64,000 bases of DNA from Chionoecetes opilio (GCA_016584305.1 JACEEZ010009377.1:35001-99000); one strand, 5' to 3'; positions 11,335 to 24,445 are shown, counted from the stretch's first letter. The notes: generated from the sequence alone by a model not told the origin. Translations and numbers: made by a program.

Positions 11335-11625
11335 TCTCTCTCCTCTTTTCTCTCTCTCTCTCTTTTTCTTTCTCTGTATTCTGCCCCTTTTCTCTCTCTG
11401 ATGTCTGCCCTCCCCTTTCTGTATGTCTGTCTGTCTGTCTTCTCTCTCTCTCTTCGTCTGTCCCCCTTGTCTCTCTCTCTTCGTTGGTTTTTTTTTTTTC
11501 TCTCTCTCTCTCTCTCTCTCTCCCCTTCTCTCCCCTTCTCTCTTTTTCTCCCCTCCCCCCTTTCTCCCCCTCTTTTCCCCTCTCTCTTTACTCCCCCCCC
11601 TCTCTCTCTCTCCCCCCCCCCCCAA
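11335..11625. repeat. (CT)n/CTGT pyrimidine tract
   Basis: CT repeats with CTGT at 11420-11440 and poly-C runs near the right end. The minus-strand 192-codon ERERE-type frame is an artefact. Confidence 0.9.
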
Positions 11626-12224
11626 AATTTTTGGGTAATGCTAAAAAGAGTTTTGTTTCCGGAATTAGCACTTTGTTGTTTTCCGGGAACCCAAAGTTTA
11701 TAACCAAAACCAAGATAACTTAAAATAACCCCAACAAAAACCAAAAGATTATTCCGGAATAACAGTAAAAGATAACGTCCAGAAAACCCAATAACAAAAC
11801 AACAAAAAAAGCCCAAAAACATGTCTCACCGGGCATTCACAAAACCAATTTTTGCCATATCAGCCTCAACCCCTTTTTTAATTTTTTAATAGCAAAAAGG
11901 GATCATGCTTTGTCAACTTAGAATTCACAAATTTCCCTTTACTTATTACTACGGGTTTGCCCCTAGGTTTGGTTTAAACCCCCTTTTCACCCCGGGTTTT
12001 TTTCCTTTGCAAAATAAAAGTGTCTGTTGTTAGTCAAAAAATTCCAAAAAGGGAAATTTAAAATAAAAATTTATTTATTTGAAAAAAAAATACTAAACAG
12101 GTCAATTTTTGGCTTTTTATTCATTAAATCTTTCTAATTGTGGTCATATTACAAGGGAAAATTACGCCGGGGGCCTAAAGGGTTTAAATTTGTAGGGTTT
12201 TTCCCTTTTTAAAACCATCTTATC

Positions 12225-12530
12225 TTTTTTTTATCAAACCTTTTTTTACATCTACCATTAAAATCTTTCTTCCTTTATTTACCATTTTAATCTATCTACC
12301 TTAAAAATCTTCTTATTTTATATACCTTTTTAAATTTCTTTTCTACCCTTCAAATCATCTTATCTTTTTATACCATTTTATCATACTACCATTCAAATCA
12401 TTTTAAATTCTTTACTACCTTTTTACTATTTTACCATTCAAATCATTTAATCTTATACTACCATTTTATTTTATCAAACCTTTTTAAAATTCTTTCTTAT
12501 CTTTTTAAATTACTTTTTCTACCCCTTGTT
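12225..12530. repeat. Degenerate TACCATTCAAATCAT minisatellite
   Basis: Repeated phrases of the type CTACCATT(C/T)AAATC and ATCTTTTTA with irregular spacing over about 300 bp. The unit is blurred by indels. Confidence 0.65.
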
Positions 12531-12664
12531 TTTTTTGGTAAGGTGTGTTAAATGATGGCTTTGCTTCCCTCCTCTTAAAACGTAAAGGTCCCCTTTTCCT
12601 GTGTCATTTTGGGTTGGGGGATTAAAGGGGAACTTTAATTAAGGTCCAGCCCGGGGTTTTCCCA

Positions 12665-12922
12665 ATATAACACACACCCCACACACACAAACCACACAAA
12701 AACCCCACACACACAACACACACACCACACGCACGCAGGGCACGCACGCACACGCACGCCCCACGCACCACGCACCACCCCACGCGGCCACAAAACACAC
12801 ACACACACACACACCACACACAAACACACACACACCCCACACACACACACACCACACAAAATACACGCGCGGACGCACACACACACAAAACACAACACAC
12901 CACAAAACACACACACACAGGT
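12665..12922. repeat. (CA)n/CACGCA array
   Basis: CA repeats with CACGCACG variants in the middle and CACC interruptions. Confidence 0.9.
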
Positions 12923-12955
12923 CGCGATTTTTCTTTTTTTTTATTAAATCGGGGT

Positions 12956-13220
12956 TTGGAGAGAGGAGAAGAGAAAAGGGGGGAAGAGAGGGGGAAAAGG
13001 GGGAGAGAGAAAAGGGGGAGGGGGAGAGAGAGGGGGGGGAGGGGAGGGGGAGGAGAGAGAGAGGAGGGGAAGATAGAGAAAAGAGAAAAGGAGAGGAGAG
13101 AAAAAGGGAAGAAAAAAAGACGACAGACAGACGGGGACGACAGACAGACAGACAAAACAGAGGGGGACGGGACAAAAGGACCAAACCGACAGACAGACAG
13201 ACAAACAGAAAAACAGACAA
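12956..13220. repeat. (GA)n/GGGGA tract grading into (GACA)n
   Basis: Purine-rich GA/GGGA sequence to about 13118, then GACAGACAGACA repeats to about 13220. A (TAA)n stretch follows at 13300-13325. Confidence 0.9.
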
Positions 13221-13302
13221 TAAAACGAAAAAATAAACTAAATTTTTAAAAAACCTAAATATCTAACCACTACCCACAAAACAAATAATAAAAAATAAAA
13301 TA

Positions 13303-13336
<34 letters not shown>

Positions 13337-13854
13337 ATAATAACACGAAAACAACTCCACTACTGTGTTTACCAAATAGAAAACAGAAGCCCGGACAGAG
13401 ACAGACAAAAAGGGCCCGCCCAAACCCCGGGGACAGACAAAGGGACGGACAGACAGACAGAAGACAGAAAAAAAAAGGACAGACGACAGGGGATCAGAAA
13501 ACCCAGAATAAAGATAAAAAACAGAGATAGGAGAAAAAAACAGGCGGATACAGAAAAAAAAATTTCCACCCCCCCAAATACTGAAATTTACAAAAGCCTG
13601 AAGCGTCCCCAAACGTAAAACAAGCCCAAACAAAGATCTATCAGGAGGCTCATTGGGCTCTGGGCTGACATCAGAGAGGCCTGAATAACATGGGACTGGG
13701 GAAAAACCCGCGGAGAAACAGGGGCCGGGGGGGGGAAGAGGCCCAGAGAGAGGGGAGAGAGAGGGGAATACGGGTTTTCTTAATACTTTAAATATATAAA
13801 TACTAAAGAAACCCAGAAAAAATTTTCAACCCTTCTTTTTTGGGAAGACCAAAT

Positions 13855-14725
13855 TTTTTAAGACAATTAACTAGCACATCTTTCCCAAAAAGGGAAACAG
13901 AGAAACAGACACAGAAAAGACAGACACGAAGACAGACACAGAAAACAACACAGAAAAGACGGGACACAGAGAGACAGACACAGAGAACGGGACCCCAGAG
14001 GGGAGACGGGCACAGAAAAAAAGACACAGGGGAAGAAGACACAGAAAACCGAAACAGAGAAACGACCACAGAGAGAAGACCAGAGGGGAACAGACACGAG
14101 AGACAGAAAAAAGAGAAAACGGGCCCACAGGAAACAACACAGAGAAACAAAACCACAGAGAAACCAGAACAGAGAGCCCGGACAAAGGAAACAGACCAGA
14201 GGGGACAGCCCCAGAGAAAACAGCCCACAGAGAGACAGACCCCAGAGAAACGGGAACAAAGAGGGACAGACACAGAGAAAGAAACAGGGGAAACGGGGAC
14301 ACAGAGGACAAAAACACAGAGAAAAAACCAACCCCCAAGAAAACAGACACATAGAGACAGAAACAGAGAAAGACACAGAAAAACAGACACAGAGAGACAG
14401 ACCAAAAGAAACAGAAAACAGAGAAAAGACCCCTTAGGGAAAAGGGGGACACAGAAAACAGACAAAAGAGAAAGGGGACACAGAAAAACCCGGACACAAA
14501 GACAGACCAGAAAAAAACAGACACAGAAACAGACACAGAAAAAAACAGCCCAAAAAAGAGACCAGACACAGCAAAACCCGGGACACAGCAAACAGACACA
14601 GAAAAACGGGACACAGAGAGACGGGACACAGAAAAAACAGCCCGCAGAGAAACAGCACAGAGAAACAGACACAGAGAGCCAGACACAGAAAAACCGACAA
14701 AGAAAAAACGGGGCCACAGAAACCC
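13855..14725. repeat. ~870-bp GACACAGA-type array
   Basis: Long array of GACACAGA/GAAACAGA phrases with a ragged 6-12 nt period. Both strands carry frames of about 300 codons, which reflects the absence of stop triplets in the unit. Confidence 0.9.
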
Positions 14726-15800
14726 AACCCCAGAAGGGGGGGAGATAAAGTGTTTACTTTTCCCCAAATAAAAAAATTTCTTTTTCATACTCATCCCCCA
14801 ATTTTTAAAAAAATTAATTGCCCGTTTTTCTATTCATATATAGCAAAACATCAAAATTTTTAAAAAAATGTAGAAAACTACGAAGCATCTTAGCCAGACA
14901 ACCAGAGGGGACAGGGGGAGACAGAGAGATAAGGAAAACCACATTTTCCCAATACAAAAAAAAACATTTTTACCAAAAACGAGACAGAAAATTAAACCCT
15001 TTTTTATTATAGAAAAGGCATCAATTTTTAAGACAAAAAAAACCGTCCCCAAATTTTTGCCAAAGGGAACAGAGAGACGGTTTAAAAAAAATAAATATTT
15101 TCCAATGCAAAAAACATTTTAAAACCTAACCCAAAAAAAAAAAAAATTTCATCTTCCTTTTACATTTTCCCAAAAACCCATAAAAATTTTCTAGAAAAAA
15201 TACACTAGCATCTTAGCCAAAAAAACCCTTTAGAAAGGAAAACAGTGTCTTTTTTTTAAGGGGATATACTTTTATGGAATAAGGATGGGGTTTCCCGGTT
15301 CCCTTCCTTCCCCCTTCCCTGAATTTATTTGCAATCCTTTAATTAATGTTTCCCAGTGTAAAAAAAAGGCCCAAGGCCGTTTTTCTTTTTGATAAGGTTA
15401 TAAGTTTAAAAATTAAAGGGGATTTTAAATGCTGTTTTTTTTGCTTTTGGGTTTAAAGTTTTTGTTTTTTTTGGTCTTTGTCTTTTTGTTGTTTTTTTTG
15501 TTTTTGGGTTTGTTTTTTGGTGCTTAGAAAGGGTAAATTTTTTTGGGTTATCAGTGGCGGGTTTTTTTGTTTTTTTTTTTAAGTGACTTTTTTTTTTTTT
15601 CCCCTTTTTTTAACTTCTTACTTTTTTATGTCTTATCTGTTTTTTCTATTTATTTTATGGTAAGCCAATCCTTTCATCAATTTATTAGTCACCCAGTCAT
15701 TTCATTTAAAGTCACCCAGTCAGTCAGTCCAGTATACCTATCCCCCGCAAATTCTATCCATTTTTACCCTTTTTATCTATCATTCCCCTCTTTGTTTATC
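14726..15800. other. No gene recognised; homopolymer-rich AT sequence
   Basis: A- and T-run dominated DNA with short CAGTCAGTCA and ATCATTT repeats near 15680-15730. I see no coding or regulatory feature. Confidence 0.55.
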
Positions 15801-15813
15801 TATGTGGATGTTG

Positions 15814-15970
15814 GGAAGAGAGAGAGAGAGAGGAGAAGGGAAAGAGGGGAGAGAGAAGAAGAGAGGAGAGAGAGAAAATAGAGGGGAAGGAGAGAGAAGA
15901 GAAGAGGAGAGAAAAAAGGGGGGAAGAGGGCGGAAAAAAAAAAAAAGAGAAAATAAAAGAGAGACAGAAA
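15814..15970. repeat. (GA)n/GGAGA purine tract
   Basis: GA repeats with G- and A-run interruptions. Confidence 0.9.
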
Positions 15971-16274
15971 CACCCCTAAAAATGCACAACTGGCAGAAGG
16001 TTTTTAAAAGGTTTTTGACCCCGCGCGCGTAAAGAAAAAAAAATCAAACCCAACCTCCAAAATAAAAAAAAACGAAAGAAAACGAAAAAAATCTAAACAC
16101 AGGGGAAAAAAAATTTCTCCCCAAAAAAAAAATCCACCCCTTTAAATTTTTTCCCCTTTTCTCTCTTTCTTAACACCAAATTAAAAATTTTTTTTTTACT
16201 TTCTTTTTTAAAAAAATTTAAATTTTAAAATCGTCCCCCTTGTCTTGTCCCCCAAAAGAAATTCCCAAGAACTA

Positions 16275-16620
16275 GTGCTAACCCTAACCCCTTACGGAAG
16301 GGGAAGATGGGAAAAAAAGGGGCTAAGTGAAGGGGGTAAAAGGGAAGGGGCTATTAGTGAAGGGGGTAAAAGGGAAGGGGCTATGGGTAAAGGGGGGTAA
16401 AGGGGAAAGGGAAGGGCCCGGATTGAAGGGGGGAAGGGGGGAAAAAGGGGCATAGTAAAGGGGGTTTATAATGAAGGGGCTATAGTGAAGGGGAAAAGGG
16501 GAAAAGGAAAGGGGGGTTTATTGAAGGGGTGAAGGGAAAAGGAAAGGGGGTATAGTAAAGGGGGGTATAATAAAAGGGGCTTTTAGGGGGAGGAAGGAGG
16601 AAGGAGGAAGGAGAAAGGAA
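16275..16620. repeat. Degenerate GAAGGGG(G)TAAAAGGG array
   Basis: Tandem phrases such as GAAGGGGGTAAAAGGGAA and GGGGCTATAGT with roughly 25-35 nt spacing, blurred by homopolymer length changes. Confidence 0.75.
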
Positions 16621-16639
16621 GAGAGGTACAAAGACCAAA

Positions 16640-16965
16640 AACCCTGTAATGGTCTGCCAAAGTGATTAAGGGGGGAACCGGGATAAATTTAAGATGAATA
16701 AGATGAGTAACTCTGAATTGGAGGGCATTTATGAAAATCCTCGGGGGTCGTCTCTTCACTTTTTTCTCATTTTCCCCCGGTTTTCTATTACCAGTTTTTT
16801 CTTTTTCTTTTCTTCTTCTTTTGTCCTTTCTTCAAGCAGCATTTTTATAATTTTTTATTCCCCTTTTCTTTTCATTTTCCCTTATCATTACTATTATCAA
16901 AAAAACGGAAAGGGGTTGAGGGCTGAGAAAATTTAAAAAGTTTTTTGTAAAAAAAACGCAAAGCA
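16640..16965. other. No gene recognised
   Basis: A plus-strand frame of 80 codons begins at 16694, but it runs through TTTTCTTTTCTTC low-complexity DNA and shows no domain. Confidence 0.55.
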
Positions 16966-16974
16966 GCACAGTTG

Positions 16975-17440
16975 TTTTGTTGTTTGTTGTTGTTGTTGTT
17001 GGTTTGGGGTGGTTGGGGGTGGTGGTGGTGGGGGTTGTTGGTGGTGGGGGTGGTGGGGTTTGGGGTTTTGGGGTTTTTTTGTGGTTGGTTTTGGTGGGGG
17101 GTGGTTTGTGGTTTGGTTTGGGGGTTTTTGTTATTGGGGGTGGTGGGGGTGGGGGGTGGTGGCGGTTTGGGAAAAGGGGGGGTTTTTTGGGGGGTGGGGG
17201 TTTGGGGGCGGTGTTGTTGGGTTAAATTGGGGGGAAATGGGGTGGGGGGTGGGGGTAGGTGTTGGGGGGTGGGGTGGTTTTTGGTGGTGGTGGTGTGTTT
17301 TTTGTTATTTGGGGTAGTTGGGGGGATGGTGGTGGTGGGGGGGTTTGGTTTGGGGGTGGGGGTGGTGGTAGTTGGGGGTTTGGGGGTGGTGGGGTAGGGG
17401 GCGGTGGTGGGAGTGGTTTGGGGGTGGTGGAAGATTTTTA
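16975..17440. repeat. G/GGT-rich array
   Basis: GTTGTT then GGTGGTGGGG repeats of 460 bp. A related block continues at 17590-17880 after a 150-bp break. Confidence 0.9.
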
Positions 17441-17589
17441 AAGGAGCTTATAGTTTATGGGGCATTCCCATATAATAAACCTTTTACTAATTCTAAAAAA
17501 ATTTCTCAGGGGACCAAAAAACTTTAGAGGGTAGGGGGGGGGGAGGGGGGGGGGGGGGATGGGGTTTATCTTTTGTAATGCAAAGGAGG

Positions 17590-17880
17590 AAAGGGGCGGG
17601 GGTGGGGGTAGTGGTGGTGTGGTGGTGGGTGGTGGTGGTGGTGGTTGGGGGTGGTGGTAGTGGTTTGGGGGTGGTGGTTGGGGGGGTGGTTTGTGGTGGT
17701 GGGGGGGTGGTGGTGGGGAGGGGGTGGTGTTGGGGGGTGGTGGGGGGTGGTGGTTTGGGGGTGGTGTTAAGGGGGTGGGGGGTGGTGGGGGTGGGAGTGG
17801 TGGTGGTGGGGGTGGTGATGGTGGGGGGTGGTGGTGGTGGGTTTTGGGTTGGGGGTGGTGGGGATGGTGGTGGTGCCCCC
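17590..17880. repeat. (GGT)n/GGGGGTGGTGG array
   Basis: GGT trinucleotides with G-run interruptions. Its minus-strand 244-codon frame is P/T/H strings only. Confidence 0.9.
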
Positions 17881-18004
17881 TCCCAAGGGGTTGTGTGAGG
17901 AAAATTGGGGGTGAAATGTTTTTGAAGGAGGTTGGTGTACGAAAGGGTGGGTCGCCCGTTTTCCCATGGGCTGTGTTTTTTTGTTCCTTTCTTTGTATTT
18001 TCCT

Positions 18005-18240
18005 TCCCCCCCTCCTCCCCTCCTCCTCCTCCCCCTCCCCCTCCTCCTCCTCCTCCCCTCCTTCCTGTTTGTTTGGCCTTTATTGGGGATCTGGGGTTTT
18101 GGTGGTGGTATGTTTGCAGAAAAACACACACACCACACACCACACACACACACACACCACACGCACACACACACACACACAAACAAAACACCACAAAACA
18201 CATACAACACCACCCCCACACACACACACAAAATAATGCA
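18005..18240. repeat. (TCC)n tract, spacer, and (CA)n tract
   Basis: CCTCCTCCT at 18005-18065, then a spacer, then CA repeats at 18122-18230. Confidence 0.85.
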
Positions 18241-18314
18241 TGATAGATTGACGAAAAAATAATACATTTAAGCCCTGATGCAACCTTTTAAAACCCAGCC
18301 CCGGGGGGACCTTT

Positions 18315-18485
18315 TAAGGGGGGGTGGGTTTTGTGTGTGTGGGTTTTTGTGTGGTGTGTGTGTTATTTTGTAGTTTATGTTTTTTATTTATGTATGTATG
18401 GTTTTTTGTATTATGGAAAGTATTTATGTATTATGTGGGGTGTGTGTGTTTTGTGTGGGGTGTGTGTGTTGTGTGTTGTGTGTTT
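18315..18485. repeat. TG-rich degenerate tract
   Basis: GTGTGTG and TTTTGTG phrases without a fixed unit. Confidence 0.75.
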
Positions 18486-18579
18486 AAGTCACCCGTACAG
18501 CCCGTAGGTTAAAACCAAAACGGCATCGCAAAAAATTCCCATCGGGGGTTTTTTGGCGGGTGGGGGAGGGGGCAGGGTA

Positions 18580-18845
18580 ATTACACACCACACACACCCC
18601 CAACACACACACACACCACACACACACAAACCCCACCCCCCACCACACCCCCCCGCCCAAACATACACATCCCCCCCCAAAAAAACATACACACACCCCC
18701 CCTTTCACACCCCAAAACCCCCAAACGCATACACACACACACAATCCACCCCACCCCCCACACACACAACACACACATTCCCCCCAAAACCCCCCCCACA
18801 CACACACACCCCACACAACCCCACACAACCACACACACACACACG
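18580..18845. repeat. (CA)n/ACCCC array
   Basis: CA repeats mixed with poly-C runs, inside the suspect block. Confidence 0.88.
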
Positions 18846-19029
18846 CCCTTTGTCTCCTTTATTCCTCCTTTAAAAGGCCAAAATTACCTACCCTATACCT
18901 GTCTCCCTCTAATTAAAATAGTACAGGAAAGGGAAGGGGGGAGGGCACATCAGCTAACAACACATCAAGAAATAAAAATATGTAAATTAAACAAATTCCA
19001 AGGGAAAATTTGGCCCTTTTTGTAACCCC

Positions 19030-19560
19030 CTTTTTTGGAAAAAATTTTTTTTTTTTGGTCCCAAAAAATTTCCCTTGTTTTTTTCCTTTTCCCCCAAATT
19101 TTAAATCAGCCTTTTCCCCCCCTTTTTTTTAATAATTCCCGCATTTTTTTTTTTTTTTTCTTCCCCGGTTTTTTTTGTCCCCACTTTTTTTCCCCTTTTT
19201 TTTCCTTTCCCTCTTTTTTTCCTTTTTCCTTTTTTGTCCTTTTCCTCCAAAAAAATTTTCCCCCTTTCCCTTTTTCCCTCCCCTTTTTCCTTTTGTCCTT
19301 CCCCTTTTCCTTTTTGTCCCCAATTTCCTTCCTTTTCCCCTTCCTTTTCCCTTTTTTCCTCTTCCCTTTTCCCCCTTTTCCTCCTTCCTTTCCCCCTTTT
19401 TCCCCCCCCCTTTTTTCCCCCTAATAAAATTCTTCAATTTTTCCCGCTTTTCGTCCCCCATTTTCCCCCTTTTTCTTTCCTTTTCCCCCTTTTCCTCCTC
19501 CTCTCCCCTTTTCCCCCTTCCCTTTCCTCCCATTAACCCCCCCCCCCCCCCTAGGCCCCC
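19030..19560. repeat. Poly-T/poly-C pyrimidine block
   Basis: CCTTTT and CCCCTTT runs for 500 bp with almost no purines on the plus strand. The minus-strand GKKGER frame is an artefact. Confidence 0.85.
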
Positions 19561-19727
19561 CAAAAAACCTGATGCCAAAATGAATTTTCAAGTAAAATTT
19601 TACGTCTAAAAACTTTTAATTTTCCCTGAGCGCCGCCTCCTACTTTTCTTCCCCTTTTTTCCATATCTGTTTCCCTTTTTAATTGAAGGGTGACCCTCAT
19701 TTCCACGCGCTTTCCCTTTTATCCCCC

Positions 19728-20030
19728 CCCCCCCCCCCCCCTCTCTCTCTTCTCTCTCTCTCTCTCTCTTTTCCCCCTCTTCTCTTCTCTCTCTCTCTCC
19801 CCCTCTCTCTCTCTCTCTCTCCTTTTCTCTCCCCTCTTCCCTCTCCTCTCTCCCCTCCCCTCTCTCTCATTTGAAACTTTGGGGTCTCCCGTAGTGGGGG
19901 GTGACAGGGGGATCCGTAATATTAGAGAGAGAGAGAAGAGGGGAAGAGAGAGAAGAGAGAGGGGAGAGGGGGAGAGAGAGGTGTTTATGTGTGGGGTGGG
20001 GGGTGTGTGTGTGTGTGTGTGTGTGTGTGG
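19728..20030. repeat. (CT)n tract, spacer, (GA)n tract and (TG)n tract
   Basis: CT to 19868, spacer, GA at 19925-19980, TG at 19985-20030. The CT and GA arms are complementary. Confidence 0.88.
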
Positions 20031-20221
20031 TGGTTTTGATTTTGGGTTTTCCCAATCTGCATTTCTGGGGCTATTTTACATACCCCAAATTAAGGGCCCC
20101 TTTTTCCTTTTGGTTTTTTTGCGTGTGTGTGTGTGGGTTTTTGTGTGTGTGTGGTGTGGGGGTGTGTGGGTGTTGGGGTGGACGTGGCCCGTTGTTTTAA
20201 CCATACCCAATTACACATACA

Positions 20222-20376
20222 GTTAACCACAACACACACACCAACCCCACCCCACACACACACACCACACACACCCAAACCCACAAAACACAAAACACAA
20301 CCACCCAAAAACACACACACACAAAAAAAACAACCCCACCCCACCCACCCCACACACACACACACACACACACACA
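20222..20376. repeat. (CA)n array with ACCC/CAAA interruptions
   Basis: CA repeats opposed to the TG-rich tract at 20120-20180, giving another TG/CA inverted pair. Confidence 0.88.
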
Positions 20377-20454
20377 CGTCTGAAATTTCGGGAAAAGCCC
20401 CCCTGTCGATAGCGAATCATTGGCCAAAACCCTAAAGGGGTGACTTAGATTGAC

Positions 20455-20755
20455 TTGAGAGAGAGAGAGAGAGAGGGGAGGAAAAGAAAAGAGGAGAGGA
20501 GAGAAAAAAAGAAGGAAAGAGAGAAAAGAGAGTATAGGGAACGTGAAGGGAATGGATAGAGGGAAGGAGGAAGGGAAGGGAGGGGGTTATGTGAAAAGAA
20601 AAAGATTTGTAAAGAAAAATTTGGTTTCTGTGGTGGAAATGGTGTTTTTTTAAGCGTTTTTACTTTTGTTTTTGTTGTTTGTTGGAAGGTTTTTTTGATG
20701 TTGGAAGTTGGGGATGGGTTAAAGGGGGAGAGAGAAAGAGAGAGAGAAAATAAAA

Positions 20756-20795
<40 letters not shown>

Positions 20796-20925
20796 GGGGG
20801 AAGGGGGAGAAAAGGAGAGAGGAAAAGGGGAGAGGGGAAAAGAAGGGGAGAGAGAAAAGAGAGAAAGGGGGGAGAGGGGGAAAAAGAGAGAGGGGGAAGA
20901 TAGTAGAAGGGAGAGGAGAGGGGAA
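20455..20925. repeat. GA-rich purine block
   Basis: GA and GGGGA repeats at 20455-20535 and 20725-20925, separated by about 190 bp of T/G-rich sequence. Confidence 0.88.
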
Positions 20926-21466
20926 AAAAAAAGCCTAGGGATTGGGAAAATTTTTAAAAAAAAAATATTTGGGCCCCTTTTCCCTTTGGGGTTTTCTTTT
21001 GCCCTCCCCCCCCTCCTTTCTCGGTCCCCACTATCTCGCCCCCTCCCCTCTCCAATTCCCCCCTCTTCCCCCTCCTCTCTTCCCCTCCTCTCTTTTCTCC
21101 TTTCGGCCGCCTCCCGTTTGCTCTTTTTTCCCCATTTTTTTTATTTTATTTTTCCCATTTAAACCACGGTAAAAATTTTTTTTTTCTTTATTTAAAGTAG
21201 ATTTTTCTTTATAGGTATTAAAGCGAAAAAAGAAAGCAATAACAGACAGACAGAACAGAGACACGACAGACAGACAAAGAAGAAGAAAACAGATTCCAAA
21301 GGAACAGGAATGGAGACGTATATAGGTTAGATAGGATACAAAACAGATAGACACAAGATAAGAAAACAGAGATGAGCATGCATGTTAATAGCATACACTC
21401 TAGACACACAGATAGACACAACAAGATCATGAATAATCAAAGCTAGCAATAGACTACAATAGCATA

Positions 21467-21795
21467 CATACGCACGTCGCTACACAAATTGCTAGAATTA
21501 GATAAACAAAGATAGATCAAGAAACAGAAGATAGATAGCAGGTACATAGATAGCATACACACCAAAAACGTCGACAGCAGACAAATGCTGGAAGTTGGGG
21601 AGATAACAAAGTAGATCAAGAACAGAAGTATAGATACAAGGTACATAGATAGCATACACCCACGTAGCTAGCAAGACAAACTGTGCTAGAATTGGGGAGA
21701 TAAACAAAGATAGATCAAGAAACAGACAGATAGATAGCAAGGTACATAGATAGCATACACGCACGTAGCTAGCAAGACAAACTGTGCTAGAATAG
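21467..21795. repeat. ~100-bp minisatellite, about 3.3 units
   Basis: The phrase GGTACATAGATAGCATACAC recurs at 21541, 21640 and 21741 (spacing 99 and 101). Each unit also carries GCTAGAATTGGGGAGATAAA and GATAGATCAAGAAACAGA-like blocks. Minus-strand frames across it differ between units, so it is not coding. Confidence 0.93.
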
Positions 21796-21957
21796 TCTCC
21801 GATCAGAAAGGCATCAGATAAATGGCTTGACGTGGGATAGAAAAGAGCTGCCGAGACCTTAGCATTCACGAGCGCACCTGAAGACTGTGCAGAAGGAAGG
21901 GAGAGGCCAGGGACGCGGCTGCTACTCCTGCAGGAAAAAAAATAGTGATTGTGATGC
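21796..21957. other. Short unique spacer
   Basis: Complex sequence between two arrays, nothing recognised. Confidence 0.55.
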
Positions 21958-21959
21958 AT

Positions 21960-23065
<1,106 letters not shown>

Positions 23066-23067
23066 GT

Positions 23068-23325
23068 TACTCAGGTAGGAGGACAAGAAAATAGGGAGGA
23101 ATAAGATAACAATGAGGAAAAAAAATTAGGAGGAAAATGATAGTAAGGAGGAAAAGAAAATAGGGAAGAAAAAGATAACAAGGAAGACAAGAAAAAAGGG
23201 AGGAAAAAGATAACAAGGAGGAAAAGAAAATAGGGAGGGAAAAAATAGATAACAAGGAAGACAAGAAAATAGGGAGGAAAATGATAAGGACAAGAAAATA
23301 AGGGGGAAAAAACATAACAAGGTCA
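23068..23325. repeat. ~35-bp purine minisatellite
   Basis: Repeats of GGAGGAAAAGAAAATAGGGA and AAAAGATAACAAGGAAGACA in tandem, about seven imperfect units. Confidence 0.88.
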
Positions 23326-23436
23326 AGACAAAAACACAGCGTAGGTAAATATTGGTTTATACTCCTTGGGGCTTAACAAGAGGAAGGTAAAATAGCAACC
23401 AGTACTTATAGATTCCCGTGAGAAGTTACCAGGTGA

Positions 23437-23450
23437 CAGGTGTGTGTGTG

Positions 23451-23524
<74 letters not shown>

Positions 23525-23552
23525 GTTTGTGTGTGTGTGTGTGTGTGTGTGG
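23437..23552. repeat. (TG)n microsatellite
   Basis: TG with TATG and TTG interruptions. Confidence 0.95.
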
Positions 23553-23637
23553 CGGCGTGGAAGACAGGCTGAAGACAGGAATCGAACCCACAAAGAGGAA
23601 AACACGAATGGTTCTCTTCCTTTCGTATGGTGGAAGA

Positions 23638-23712
23638 GAGAAGGAGGAGGAGGAGGAGGAGGAGGAGGAGGAGGAGAAGGAGGAGGAGGAGGAGGAGAAG
23701 GAAGAGGAAGAG
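23638..23712. repeat. (GGA)n array
   Basis: GAGGAGGAG with two GAA interruptions. Confidence 0.95.
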
Positions 23713-23789
23713 GCATTAGGTTGGGATAGGACGGTGCAATGGAAGGGAAGTTGTTGTTGTAGAGTGAGGATCGTTAAAGGGAAACCCAG

Positions 23790-23821
<32 letters not shown>

Positions 23822-23874
23822 TAGTGTGTGTGTGGTGGTGTGTTGGTGTTGGGGGGTGGTGGTGGTGTTGGGGG
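23790..23874. repeat. (TG)n then GGTG tract
   Basis: TG repeats passing into GTGGTGTTGG variants. Confidence 0.93.
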
Positions 23875-23875
23875 C

Positions 23876-24158
23876 CTTGAGGGGAACTAGAAATCATGTA
23901 TTACTATGATTGCTGTAAATATTTCTCCTTTTTATCTCTCTTTTATATGTGTGTAGTAAATTTACGGACCGTCTTCGGATCTATTACGTAGAGTGACGGG
24001 TCTTTAAAACGAGTTGAGTCTGGGTAAAGGAGAGTTCCATGCAGCACGGATAATTAGGAAGACGTATTACGCAAAGGAATTAGGAAGTCTGGCCTGTCTA
24101 AGACGCTCGCCTATACGTTAGCTTGTTAGGCGGGCGCGAAATTACGAGCATGGGAACT
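23876..24158. other. Unique interval, nothing recognised
   Basis: Balanced composition, no coding frame and no tandem unit found. Confidence 0.55.
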
Positions 24159-24445
24159 TCCGCGAATGTTAAGCCAATGCTGTATGAATAAATGTTGAAT
24201 ATATGCTGTAAGTAGAGGTGACATAGAGTCGAAATTCCAGAACTGAAGAAGTCGAACTGCCGCGAATGTTGAGCCAATACTGTATGATATAAATGTTAAA
24301 ATGTTGTGTCGAATTGCCGCGAATGTTCGGACAATGCTGTATGATATAAATGTTAAAATGTTGTGTCGAATTGCCGCGAATGTTCGGACAATGCTGTATA
24401 ATATAAATGTTAAAATGTTGTAATTAGAGGTGATATAAAGTCTAT
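24159..24445. repeat. 57-bp minisatellite, one long and three regular units
   Basis: Units begin TGCCGCGAATGTT at 24258, 24315 and 24372, an exact 57-bp period. An earlier ~98-bp relative begins near 24160. The first and last units end in the same TAAGTAGAGGTGA/TAATTAGAGGTGA-like phrase, so a 57-bp segment amplified inside an older unit. Confidence 0.93.

Larger units (their letters stand above)
9420..21180. other. Long block of suspect, homopolymer-inflated sequence
   Basis: Outside its simple repeats, the DNA here is built of A, T, G and C runs of 3-9 with a texture not seen in the flanks (for example GGTTTTTTT, CCCCTTTTT, AAAAATTTT patterns). Repeat units that are crisp elsewhere are ragged here. 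No gene, SINE or transposon end can be read. Possible causes are a poorly polished long-read consensus or a highly diverged low-complexity region. Confidence 0.6.

Noticed and set aside
13803..14794. Open frames of about 300 codons on both strands
   Set aside because: Both translate a GACACAGA array that lacks stop triplets. Composition is F/S/V/C on one strand and T/E/Q/R/K on the other.
23578..23588. Perfect RNA pol III B-box match on the minus strand
   Set aside because: No A box at a suitable distance on the minus strand, and no tRNA fold in the flanks.
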